From positions 4,657,501-4,721,500 of the forward strand of contig NC_088310.1 in the NCBI RefSeq assembly GCF_910592395.1: a DNA stretch of 64,000 bases, read 5' to 3'. The position numbers and the translations under genes are program-made. The stretch is from Lineus longissimus. Its lineage: Eukaryota; Nemertea; Pilidiophora; Heteronemertea; Lineidae. Shown here piece after piece: positions 49,346 to 60,000 of the stretch; within the stretch, counting starts at the first letter, position 1; each line of letters begins with the position of its first letter. Below the pieces are notes generated by a model. That model ran no database searches, had not been told where the DNA came from, and was given only the letters and a program-made list of their open reading frames with translations.

Positions 49346-51728
49346 AGAGAGGAGTGTTTGCTTTAGGTAATGCACAAATGTACAATGACCTCCTCTAACC
49401 TTGAAATATTGCTCTATGGAGGATGATGTTTATAGTGCGCTGCTCTGCATAAGTGTATATTAATAGAAGGTGGTGACCTACTTGGATGTTGACTCGAGAT
49501 AAAATATGTATGTGACCCTCCTTTACAAAACCAATCACTTGTTCCAGATCTTCATATTGAAGAAAATGGCTGGGAAAAGGTGTTCAAAGTTAACTATTTC
49601 CCATTGAATGTCAACCAGAAAAGTATGTGTAACTTCTGAAATCGGTCTGATTTTTGCATAACGAGGGGCTTTGCTTGCTCTTCCTTGCTTAAAAATCAGT
49701 TGAAAATACTCAGAATGCGGCTTATGACTGGTTTTGTGTTGGAGGGTCACATATTAGAGTCGATTTTGCTCAAGTTTGCTTAAGTCCTGATACTTTTTCT
49801 AGGACACTGCATATCAAAGTACAGTAATTGAATAGTTAGCAAACTTGAGATACAACGGGTCTTGGCTATTTGTGTCCATATTGTTAAAAAGGTTATACAT
49901 GTATTAAAGATAATTGGTTTTAGCCGCTGTCATCCAATTTAACCCTTTGGTGTTTACCTGCTTTGGCCCTGGAGAAATGATTTTTAACTTCACCCTTTAT
50001 CCTGTCTAACAGTAATGTCAATACTGGGTTATGTTTTAGCATCATGAAGCCTATCACCTCACACAAATGTTAGATACTGAGTAACTGGGTAAAGTTTAGA
50101 AATGGCAGCACTGAAGTCCCAAAATATAGAATACTAATTCCTGTGCTTTAGATCAGCAATATCTGAACCGATCATGGGGCACTTTTTTGCAGTAATCGTG
50201 CTCAACTGGGCAACTGGGTTACTCGATAGGATGGATTTGTAGTATTCATAGTATTGTGCGTTAAAATCAGCAATTGATCGGCCATGATTTCAGCATTTTA
50301 TATAAAAATCAGTAGCGTAAAATTCTGCTTTAATAATGATAATAATTATTTTTGAATGATTATTTTATAAGCATCCTTGTGTTTCGTGTATTCATGATAG
50401 AGACACATAGACATGAATGTATGTGTTTGCTGGTTTAACCTTTCTGTCCGGCCCAATTTACTTCTATAGGCGCTTGTTAATGCTCCAGAAGAGCCCATTA
50501 TGGGATGTGGGAACATATTGGGTAAGAGCAGTGAACACAGGCGACTAAATCAAGAATGGCAGTCACGGGAACAGAAAATTTCTTTTTGAGTTTGACCAAT
50601 TAGCAGTGCAGAGTTTTTACTGCTACAATCAGTCGCCTGTATGCGCCAAACTCAGGATGCCATGAGGTCAATGTGTATACGTATATAGATGTAATATATA
50701 AAGGGCTATGTGGACCAGTTTCTTTGGTGCGAGTACATTGTATTGCAAGGTGACTTGATCACGTTATACATGTATAATACAGTTTGGAGAAAAATGTACT
50801 GCAGATTGAAGTGAACTTTGATGAAATGGATTTTGTTTACTCAGTTTTATGATGTCTCGGTTCAAATCTGTGAAAAGGCTTGCTTCTTGTTCCTGTGAAT
50901 TACAGCAAAGTGAAGGAATATTTTTGTTTTAAATGAATTTGACATTTTGCTTTTTATACCAGTTTATTTTTACAGAACAGGATTATGAGTTCAGAATGTC
51001 CTGCTGTTGGTTTGAAGGAACTAAGAGTTTTATCCTTTTTTGTTAGGAATGATTTTACTCTTGGTCTCAAGTGAAGTTTGGGATAGGTATGTTAGATATC
51101 ACACTTAAGATGCTTTTCATGATGTTATTGTGGCTTGACATCAGGAATGACGTTGGGCCACAACCAAAAAAAGTGTGACTTGTGACATCTGGTGGAAATC
51201 TCCCAACACCACAAGCAATACAGGCTCTTTTGAGACTCTAGCGTCTGTCCTGATGTAGTCCGTCATTGCACCATGATAAACATCTATAGTGAACTAGTAT
51301 TCTGAAGGTCAACTCTAATATTGGTTCGAGATGTAGTTCATCTTATTCTTATTCTTATAAAAATCTGATCATTCCATATTTTAGCAATACTCTGCAAGTG
51401 TCTTGAGATTTGATGTGAGCTAATAATATCAAGAATCCATAAAGACCACTCTTTGTTTAATTCTTGATGATATTGGTTGTGTTGAAAGTATCTGTCTGCT
51501 TTGTGTCCTATTTATCCACATGAACTGTTTGTTGAAAGTTGAAACAGTTGTAACAACAACCAAATTTGAAGGAATATTGAATTCAGCCTAACAACTATGG
51601 TATTTGTCCCCAAATGCTCCAAATCATGGTGCTTGCAGACATATACATTTTTCATCACCTTTAAAATTATTTAGTTTATTTCATATGACCATAGAGATTG
51701 GTGCATTGTAGCCTGTATTAAACAGTTA

Positions 51729-51910
51729 TTGCCTATATTGCTTCGAGTTGGTGGTCTAGAAGTTGTAAATCACCTGCCTCTTCCACTTGGCCTAAGGTTC
51801 AGGGGCGGATCCAAGATGGGGAGAAAGTGGGGGCATCTGGACCCTCAATTTTCAGAACATTTTGGTAAAATTCAATTAAGATTTCACAAGTTCAAAGTAT
51901 TTGACCCCTT
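51729..51910 (+). mobile_element. Possible tRNA-like repeat joined to a CAGGGGCGGATCC-type repeat end
   Basis: TGGTCTAGAAG fits an A box and AAGGTTCAGGG a decayed B box. CAGGGGCGGATCCAAG begins at the B box and resembles ends of non-autonomous hAT-like elements in marine invertebrates. No matching right end is seen, so this is a fragment at best, within the Numb 3'UTR. Confidence 0.3.
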
Positions 51911-52042
51911 CCTTTTTGTGTAACTCCGCGGTACAGATTGCCCTATAGTCTGGTATTTATCTTTTTCATGGTCAGGGTTGCATATCTAATCTTAGGAATG
52001 ATTCTGGTTCACTGCCAGGAAGACCACCAGCTGTGGTTTGTA

Positions 52043-52048
52043 AATAAA
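52043..52048 (+). terminator. Probable distal Numb poly(A) signal (AATAAA)
   Basis: The first canonical AATAAA after the Numb stop, in TAAATAAAGC. A second lies at 52126-52131, followed by a T-rich stretch (TTGTGTGTTCTTTTG) that suits a downstream element. Both lie before the CCS 3' end. Confidence 0.5.
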
Positions 52049-52329
52049 GCTGTAAGGAATGTAAATTTGGCCATAAAATAGTAACTTGTAATAATATTAA
52101 TCCTTATGATAATAGCTTCATCTATAATAAATTGATTCAAATCACTTTGTGTGTTCTTTTGCATCTTTCTTTTCTGTGGTCGAGCTGCTTTTCACAGGAA
52201 ATTCCTTTGGTTCTCAGTTTTGATCTTTACACTCCAGAGTATGAAGACAGAAGCTGGTATAAAGACGGATGTGCTCCCCTGCAGTATTGGGGAAAAGTTT
52301 GTGAAGTGTCGCCAGACTGCCAGGCAGAC

Positions 52330-52525
52330 TTGGCTTATTAGACACCCTTCACTTTCACTTCTAAACTGTCTCTTACTGCCAGGCACCAAGCAAGAAGGCA
52401 ATTTGTACCCTCGTAACAAGCTGGCAGCTAACTGACCAGCCTCATCAGAACGAGCTACCACTTCTCAAACCTTCAAGCTCTCTGATGCAAGGTAGATGCC
52501 TGAGCCACTAGACAATCTGGATTTG
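52330..52525 (-). mobile_element. Candidate tRNA-derived SINE
   Basis: On the minus strand TAGTGGCTCAGGCA (52497-52510) resembles a polymerase III A box and AGGTTTGAGAA (52462-52472) a B box, about 25 bases apart as in tRNA-derived SINE heads. The body continues for 130 bases without coding sequence. It lies between the Numb and CCS 3' ends. Confidence 0.45.
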
Positions 52526-52881
52526 TGTACTCCTTTGGTTCGTGGACAGATTATTTTGCATGGCTACAGAAAGCGATAGCCCAGAGTACAGAAGATAGTC
52601 CAGGGTAGAATTTTTTGCTCCATGGCCTATCTTCAGGGGTTTCAATTTCCTTCCACACTGAATGGAGGGGTAAGGTACCGCCAATCCATTCATCAGGTCT
52701 AGTTGCCTACCATATGAGACTAATTTGTGCAGGCTTGGATGAACAAGCCACAGGACTTATGGCCACAGGGAGTGACAGTGAAGACGATTTAAGCAGTGGA
52801 GAACTGCCAAGGAGCTGCAGGCAAACAGCAGCAGAAGAAAAGAGAGGAAAGAAAATCAAAATATACATTCAAATGATCATA

Positions 52882-52887
52882 TTTATT
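52882..52887 (-). terminator. CCS poly(A) signal
   Basis: AATAAA on the minus strand (TTTATT on plus), 71 bases beyond the CCS stop codon. It gives a short 3'UTR that need not overlap the Numb trailer. Confidence 0.7.
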
Positions 52888-52957
52888 TCTGAAGAAAATT
52901 TCAACATATCATACATTAGAGTAGCACCACTTGTCTAACTTCTGCCATTAAATTTGT

Positions 52958-53105
52958 TCAAAGATTTGCCATCGCCTTCTTTTGGCGTTCCGGGCCAACT
53001 AATGGTACATCTCGCTCATCCCAGAGGGTGACACCGTCACATAAACAAATCTTCTTTGGGTTCTGGAACAGTCCTGATGACCTTGCTATGATGCCGCATG
53101 CAACT
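52958..53105 (-). CDS. CCS: CCS exon 7, CXC copper-transfer tail
   Basis: Completes Arg, then VACGIIARSSGLFQNPKKIC, LCDGVTLWDERDVPLVGPER and QKKAMANL before TGA. Human CCS has LACGIIARSAGLFQNPKQIC and SCDGLTIWEER. The CxC pair needed for copper delivery and disulfide formation is present. Confidence 0.96.
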
Positions 53106-55224
53106 CTACAAAAAGAAAAAGAGCTGAAGAAATAGTGAGTGAATGTACAGTACTGTACAATTACATAACATGAACAATGTATGTGGTGAAAGAAAAAACT
53201 GAGACTGGCCAGTACAGCCTAACACAGAAGCAATGTTGTACAATGGTTTGTAGTGACACCTGTTGGCCATCCAGTGAACCGTTCAAATCATGCCGCCTGC
53301 TGGTGCTACCTTTCTAGTATTTTTCTTCCATTATTCTTACCTGCAGTCCTCCTTTTTGCCAAAGTTGTCCGTATTTTTCATCAACCTTTTGTCGTCTTTG
53401 GAATGTATGACCAGTGATCGTCCGATCATTTCCCACACCTTCACGTTCTTGTTCTCCCATCTGAATGTGGCCCGTCCATCTTTCCCGGTAGTGACCATAC
53501 CAAGGTTACCAATAACCTAGGAATAGAAAAGATCAAAAGCTTCAGCATCATATCACAATCAGAATGTGGCTATCAAGACCCTTGTGAAAATCTCAATAGG
53601 TTATCAGCCTAAACACTGTTACCAGACTGTGGGTCGGCTTCAATGAAGACTTGATGGATATAGAAACACTGAGGGTCTTTGTTTGGAAACGAGGGTCTGG
53701 GTTTCCTTATATCATTAACAAAAAATTAGAGGTCAATTCTAATCCTAGAGTTTATCTCTCCCTGTTAGTTTTAAATAACTCACCTGTCCATTTGAATCTT
53801 GCAATACATCCCCACAGCTAAAATTGAAAATGTGGATGCATCATTCCATGATTGTCAATGTCTACTCTTGCGAACGCTCAAAGTAAGGAATTTCTCGACA
53901 TTAACTTGTGACCTAAGAACAAATGACTAACTTTGTGAGTAAAAATAGGGAGCATGATGCTGACATTTATCTTCTAAAAATCTTTTATATGCCTTAGGCC
54001 ACTCACCTCTCACAGCCTTCAGACATGTCCCCCAACTCATGGACAAAGACTCCATGTTCCCCTGGTAGGAGTCCATCAATAGTTCCCTCAAATAAACACG
54101 TGTCTTCATTCAACTGGACTATCCTGGTCATGCCGGTCACAGGGGTGTCCTTTCGATCCATGATGGAAACTGCCGCTCCAAGGCTCTGTCCTGAAATGGT
54201 ACAAATATCAAACAAGTTTTCAAATTATTCAACAAGCCAAAAAGGTACACATATAAGTTTAAGTTCCCGCTTCCATTGCTTCACACTGGTGACCTCTGTA
54301 CCTACCAAGGGTGTTGCCCATTCCTTTCAGGACAGCGCGACGACCTGTTGTCTCCATGATGTCTTGTATGACCTGTGATGGGAGACTTGTCTCAACCACA
54401 ACCGTCTCAGTTGGAAGATCAATACTGAAGGACTGTATGCCTAAAGGGAGAGAGATTAAGATGACACAAATACTGCTACTTAAATACATGGCTTGCATAA
54501 ACTTTTGCTAGTACTAATGAAGGAAAAGTCTTTCAATGAATATTTTTACTTGTTGAAGGAACTGAAATAGAGGTAAAAGTTTTTACAAGGAAACTCCTCA
54601 AGTGTGATATGGATGTCCGTTGGAAGCATAAAATCTCTGGCAGGTCTAGTATAGTGGTACCAAATAGCCAATCAGTATATTCACCATCTTGTCCTTCCAG
54701 GCTGTTCCTTATTGCAGTCACACAACTCTGGCATGTCATCTGAACATTGTACTCAATCTGAAAATGTGAAATATACTATAGATAATAAAATGATCATAGT
54801 TTTTTCATGAATTAGGTGAAATCTGACTTTCAATTTAAAAGACAGTGCTCAGTCAGTAAAGATGTGTAAAGATAGCAGGCAGGTCTAAAAGAATTTACTC
54901 CTATATACCAATTACATGATCATCAACAATGTAACCACCTTCGAACTATGTAGCATGTAGATGTACGACATGAAGATGTGTGACATGTATGTTTGTCATG
55001 CATTGCAATGCATGCACAGCCACAGCAGAAGTCATCTTTTCGGTTTTCTGAACATTCAGCTATATCTTAAGAATGTCACACATGAAACATTCCCGAATTT
55101 TAAAGTTGAATAACTAATTCATCAATTACATCCTTTTTCAGCAAAGATAAATGATGGTAAAATGTCCTTTTTGGATAAAAACAAAATTTTTTTGACAAAA
55201 TACCTTTGCCATGGGCGCTGCCAT
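52958..55224 (-). CDS. CCS: CCS, copper chaperone for superoxide dismutase (whole gene, seven coding exons)
   Basis: CCS loads copper into Cu/Zn SOD1 and forms its disulfide, in cytosol and mitochondrial intermembrane space. The spliced product is 256 residues (human 274). Seen: domain I with VQMTCQSCV (Cys16, Cys19, copper-binding), a SOD-like domain II from about residue 78, and domain III with ICLCDG (Cys228, Cys230, the CXC transfer motif), then VTLWDERDVPLVG. The disulfide cysteines Cys136 and Cys211 (in VACGIIARS) are kept. Domain II has lost the zinc loop and copper ligands (see findings). All seven exons agree in phase. The gene is tail to tail with Numb and divergent from PC. Confidence 0.96.
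53341..53516 (-). CDS. CCS: CCS exon 6, second half of SOD-like domain
   Basis: Encodes VIGNLGMVTTGKDGRATFRW, then ENKNVKVWEMIGRSLVIHSK and a Lys/Asp-rich stretch ending KKEDC. KVWEMIGRSLVIH matches human KVWDVIGRSLII. The loop with the fourth SOD copper ligand (GRGGH) is replaced by a lysine-rich segment. Confidence 0.94.
53784..53817 (-). CDS. CCS: CCS exon 5, shortened zinc-loop region (34 nt)
   Basis: A very small exon that completes Ser and encodes CGDVLQDSNGQ, with acceptor ATTTTAG and donor GTGAGT. In human and fly CCS the matching region holds about 20 more residues, including the zinc ligands of the NHxNPxxxxHGxP loop. I searched both flanking introns by eye on the minus strand and saw no missed exon. 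Confidence 0.88.
54007..54190 (-). CDS. CCS: CCS exon 4, first half of SOD-like domain
   Basis: Encodes QSLGAAVSIMDRKDTPVTGM, then TRIVQLNEDTCLFEGTIDGL and LPGEHGVFVHELGDMSEGCE. GTIDGLLPGEHG is the family signature. The SOD HVH copper pair is reduced to FVH (Phe125, His127). It ends at phase 2 before GTGAGT. Confidence 0.95.
54306..54440 (-). CDS. CCS: CCS exon 3, rest of Atx1-like domain
   Basis: Encodes GIQSFSIDLPTETVVVETSL, then PSQVIQDIMETTGRRAVLKG and MGNTL, ending at phase 1 before GTAGGT. TTGRRAVLKGMG is the conserved end of domain I (human GTGRQAVLKGMG). Confidence 0.95.
54685..54757 (-). CDS. CCS: CCS exon 2, copper-binding MTCQSC
   Basis: Encodes IEYNVQMTCQSCVTAIRNSL then EGQD, ending at phase 1 before GTGAAT. 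This is the first strand, the metal loop and helix of the Atx1-like fold; human CCS has FAVQMTCQSCVDAVRKSL. Both copper-binding cysteines are present. Confidence 0.95.
55204..55224 (-). CDS. CCS: CCS exon 1 (start codon)
   Basis: Encodes MAAPMAK and splices (GTATTT) at phase 0 to IEYNVQMTCQSC, giving a chaperone start of the usual length before the MTCxxC motif. The context AAGATGGCAG resembles a YY1-type motif near transcription starts. A second ATG (MAK) lies four codons later. Confidence 0.8.
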
Positions 55225-56854
55225 CTTGCTTTTTTTCCTTGGGCCCAGGTGAAAGATTGAAATGATGTGCACGAGCTCCTGTACATTGTTGTGTATCTAT
55301 CTCTTAGGTCCAAGGTTAACAGTGTTTAAAGGGCAAGGCCAAGGAAGGTCGTTGAAGATCAGGTCGATCGATTGAAGGTAAATTGGACTGATTTCTAGCT
55401 TAAAAACATGGTTAATATTTGATACCACATCTATATCATACGTGTGAATGTAGTGGGAATTACATTACGTTAATGAATTGGATGTTTTTGTTGCATTCGG
55501 TGTTCAAAACGTCAAAAACTCCATCCCTTTAAGTTTCATCCTTCTATCTCCTGACCTTAACAAGTTGTCCTTCCTCCTGTGCACCCAACCAGCACATGCA
55601 GTAGGCCAGAGATGATACCAGGTCATGCATGCATTGATCTGCTGCATGTCTGATACAACAATTTGCGCTGACTGTAGACTTTTGACTGTGAGTGATGGTA
55701 TGATGCTGTAGCCGGTGTAGGTTCTCTGCGGGGTGGCCGGGGGGGGGGGGGGCACTTCTCCTATTCCTATCTATCTGGGTATGCTTCATCGGTGTCCCAG
55801 TTTCAGCCCACAAGTCAACAAGGCAAAGGGTGGTGATTTACAATCCCCGATCAGAAACGATATCGTCTGATCGATTCTAGGACAAATCCATTGAATAACA
55901 GCACTTATATCATCAAATTGATAACCTTTTTGCGGGCCGCGATCGGGGATTGTAAAGTTGTTCCATTAAAAAATTGATGTTAACCCAATATTTTGCATAC
56001 TTACATATCTTGTTAAAAATATTGGGACATGTAAGACCAAGAGTAAGACCAAGCTGAGTTTATAGTTCAAGAAGGTATAAGAGTTATCAGAAGTCATTGG
56101 ATCTTCACTTGACTTCAGACTTTGTGAACGAACCCATCAATTACATTTGTCCCCTAAATTGGACTCTGTATTGATAAAGTACTAGATAAGGACATTGATA
56201 ATGACCTTCAATTAATGTTGAGGTCATTATTTAATGTGCGATCAGATTACATACCAGTTGCTCTCCACTTAGGTCAGTGCTGAGGATTTGTAAAAGTGCA
56301 TTGAGCCTGTCGACCACTTTTGTCCCATAGGCCTGGATTGAATTGAACTCTAAAAACTAAATGATAATGACCTTCCCTAGATAATTACCCTTATTTACTC
56401 AGCAGATAAAGTAAAACAGTCACCTGTGTGTTCAATGTTGGGGTCTGCCACAGAAACGAGGGATTATTGTTCTGTATCATATTTATCTTGAACTTTATGT
56501 AGGGTCAATGGTGGTGATTCATTTGTACAGGTTTAGACAGGTGCACTTTTGGATGTATTTTGATACATAACCTTTTCAAAATTGCCCAATAGTTCTGACT
56601 GTACTATAGTTTTAGACATACCTTATTTTACATTTACAAGGTCAGTTCACTGGTATACAGCCAACTGCTGTCGAATAGTTCAAAAGGATATCACATCTGC
56701 CATCTTGATTTCTCTAACAAATCGATTACATTGTAAATACACAAATATTACTGCTTCAAAGTAGGATACATTTTGGAATATCCCATGATTATCTTAGTGC
56801 TAATCTATCTGTAATCTGCAACCTAAAAAAATGTGTTCTATTTCTTTACTGCAG
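55225..56854. other. CCS-PC divergent intergenic region
   Basis: The two genes are transcribed away from each other across 1.6 kb. It holds the 112-bp MITE-like element, a 14-G run (55739-55752) and no recognisable exon. The untranslated first exon and promoter of PC should lie here. No TATA box or clear CpG island was found by eye. Confidence 0.6.
55841..55952. mobile_element. 112-bp MITE-like element with TA target duplication
   Basis: CAATCCCCGATC and GATCGGGGATTG form perfect 12-bp terminal inverted repeats flanked by TA on both sides (55839-55840, 55953-55954); with flanking bases the match extends to 16. The interior is AT-rich with no coding potential. It lies in the CCS-PC divergent intergenic region. 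Confidence 0.7.
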
Positions 56855-56888
56855 GATTAGCAAATTTGTGACCTGCACAAATTGCACC

Positions 56889-57084
56889 ATGCTGCGGCTT
56901 CAATCCAGGGCCACCCAGCTCAGGGCTGTTGCCAGCCAACTGCCAGTCTTTGGCACTCTCACCAAGTCCAACCCTGGCTACCGGCTACCCCAGGCGTTCC
57001 AGACATGCCTCCGATGCACGGATGCGGCACAACTTCAACAGACATCCCAAAAGGAGATCAAGAAACTAATGGTGGCAAACAGGG
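56889..57084 (+). CDS. PC: PC first coding exon with mitochondrial presequence
   Basis: The chosen start is ATG at 56889 ([18 protein letters not shown]), which is Arg-rich and lacks acidic residues as a matrix-targeting peptide should; human PC also starts MLKFRTV. The exon then reaches [11 protein letters not shown] and donor GTAAGA at phase 1. The exon itself begins at an acceptor (TTTACTGCAG) before 56855, so a noncoding exon lies upstream. The frame stays open back to that acceptor, so an earlier start cannot be excluded. Confidence 0.9.
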
Positions 57085-60000
57085 GTAAGAATCCATTGAT
57101 GAAATGTTATCATAGTCAGTCACCTTGACTCCCCCTCCACCCCCAAGTAACCCCTTGGGAGGGGGGTACATGTTTTACATTGACTGTTGCCTTTATCTTT
57201 CATTCAGTTTCATGTGTGTCGGTGTAAGTTAAAATGTTGTAAAGAAAGATTGATTTGGTTTTCAGGGGAGATTGCTATTCGTGTGTTTCGAGCATGTACA
57301 GAGATGAACATCAGGACAGTTGCCATCTATTCTGAACAGGACATGATGCAGATGCACAGACAGAAAGCTGATGAATCATACCTGATAGGCAAGGGTCTGC
57401 CACCGGTCGCAGCTTATCTCAACATACCAGAAATCATAAATATCGCTAAAGTAAGTCTTGGTTTGGTGCTGAGGGGCCACTCATCAAAGGCCTGAAAATG
57501 TGTTGCCCAAGAAGCATTGTCTTAAAAGACAGCAATACTTTCCCTCTGAAGTTGCTAAATGTAGTATTAGACTACATGGATGTGGATGAAGAGGATGTTA
57601 GGTTGAAACTCACAATCAAACATTTTTATCATCTGCAACTAAAAATAAAGATATCTAAATCCTTTCTTTGCAGGAGAATAACATCGATGCCATTCACCCA
57701 GGTTATGGGTTCTTGTCTGAGCGGTCAGACTTTGCCCAGGCGTGCCAGGATGCAGATATCGCATTTGTTGGCCCATCGCCTGAAGTTGTGGCCCGGATGG
57801 GAGACAAGGTTGAGGCCAGGATAGCTGCTATTGAAGCTGGTGTCCAGGTTGTGCCGGGAACGCCAGGCCCAGTCCATGAGGCCTCTGAAGCTGTGGATTT
57901 CTGTCAACAGTATGGTCTTCCAGTTATGTTGAAAGCGGCCTATGGTGGCGGGGGGCGTGGAATGAGGGTGGTGAGAGAAATAGAAGATGTGGAACAACAG
58001 TTTAATCTGGCATCTTCAGAGGCTTTAGCGGCTTTCGGCAATGGTTCCATGTTTATTGAGAAGTTTATCGAGCGCCCCAGACATATTGAGGTGCAGATTC
58101 TTGGTAAGTTAGGATTTGAAACACGCCAGACTTTGATATCATCATTTGCTGTAGGTTTTAAAACATAGTATTTTGATTCTTCTTTCAAACCTGGTATATG
58201 CCCTATGCAGGAATATAGACACAAAAAGAAGCTTGTTTTAGCTGAGAACTAATGAAATTGTGCATGGAAAATAACCTGTCTCCTCAAAATATTCTTGGCT
58301 TAACTTTTTACGGTCTAGGTGCAGCAATTTCTTTTTGTCTCCAGGTGATTCCAAGGGCAATGTCATCCATCTGTACGAGCGTGATTGCTCCGTTCAAAGA
58401 CGTCACCAAAAACTTGTTGAGATCGCACCTGCACCGATGCTGCCTCCCGGCATCCAGGAAAAGCTTACTGCAGATGCTGTAAGACTGGCCAAACATGTCG
58501 GTTACAAGAACGCTGGCACGGTTGAATTCTTGTTGGACGAACATGGCAATTATTACTTCATCGAGGTGAATGCGAGGTTGCAGGTGGAACACACGGTCAC
58601 TGAGGAAGTCACAGGGTAAGTGCTACGATATGTAGAGAAAAAATCTAACTGTTGTTGAGTGCCAACTTGATTGCCTGACTATTTCCGCCAGTTATTTATT
58701 CATCAGGTTGGTCTTTGTCATATTCAATCAATGCCTTCTTTCAGTGTTGATCTGGTACAGGCACAGGTCCGTATCGCCGAAGGTAAAACTTTGGAAGAGT
58801 TGCACTTGAATCAAGAAGACGTTGGTCTGCAGGGGTGTGCCATCCAATGCCGTATTACCACTGAGGATCCATCTCTCAATTTCCAGCCAGATACCGGCAG
58901 AATTGAGGTAGGTGATTTATTCCCCATTCACAAGTTTTTAGATCACCTTATGCCAAGTTCTCTAAGATTTTCCAGAATCAATTAACTCCTATCGTTGGCA
59001 CTTTTGTATGACACCTATGTAATCAGATCAATAATCCTCACTGTTCCTCTTCACCAGGTGTTCCGTAGTGGAGAAGGCATGGGTATCCGTATTGACAGTG
59101 CCTCGGCCTTCGCTGGTGCTAGTATATCACCATATTACGACTCTCTCCTCGTCAAGATTATCGCCCATGCCCGGAATCACAAGCACGCCTGCTCTAAAAT
59201 GTTGAGGGCATTGAAAGAGTTCAGGATTAGGGGAGTCAAGGTAAGAGATCTCCAACTTGATAATTTAAGGCATAATCCACCGAGAGATGGCTTTCAACAC
59301 GTTTTATAGCACCAACCCACGAGGTTATCATGTCACCAAAACCTCTGTGGTCAAAACCAGGGTACTACACAATTCATTATAAATATGAAACATTGTAACT
59401 AAGGTGTTCTAGAATGTTTATCAGAACAAAAGCCCCTCTTCCTTATAGACCAATGTGCCATTCCTCCTCAATGTTGTCGAACATGACAAGATTCGCTCCG
59501 GAATCGTCGATACGTACTTCATAGACGAGAATCCTCAACTATTCAAATTCGCCCCCAGCCTCAACCGAGGTCAGAAGCTGCTGAAGTATTTGGGTGAGAT
59601 TATGGTCAATGGGCCGCTCACACCACTTGGAACTGACCTCAAGCCATCAGAGGCTGTGCCCAAGTGCCCACCTGTACCATTCAGTAAGTATTTGGAGAAT
59701 CCTTTGTAATTTTTACCAGCTTCGTAACCCTTTTGGATTTTTGCAAGGTATGGAGTCCATGATAGGCTCCTGTTCACCTATGTGGGATCTCTTATTTACC
59801 CTGGCATAGACACTCGGGATAAGCCACCACAGCTTTTAGTCTCATCAGGCTGACTCCTGAATACATTGCTGTTGTTGAGTAACAAACAATTTTGTCGCTG
59901 AATTTGCTTTGTAAGGAATCCTTCTTGAGCTATACTAGTTATCCTGCCTCAAAGTGCTTCGAGCTTCACTGAAAATGAAAGTTAAGCCTCTTGCATTGAT

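Larger units (their letters stand above)
48591..52131 (+). other. numb: Numb 3'UTR and trailer (about 3.5 kb)
   Basis: Noncoding AT-rich sequence after the Numb stop. It contains several poly(A) signals (below), an AU-rich run near 50331-50371, two GUAGU/AUAGU sites within 14 bases at 50239-50252, and an inverted repeat ACAGGCGACT / AGTCGCCTGT near 50536 and 50631. The length is typical of regulated Numb mRNAs. The exact 3' end is not set by sequence; CCS approaches from the other side. Confidence 0.6.

Noticed and set aside
52741-52860. Acidic then basic peptide (TGSDSEDDLSSGELP) on the plus strand
   Set aside because: It lies against the CCS 3' end, has no identifiable upstream exon, and composition alone is weak evidence.
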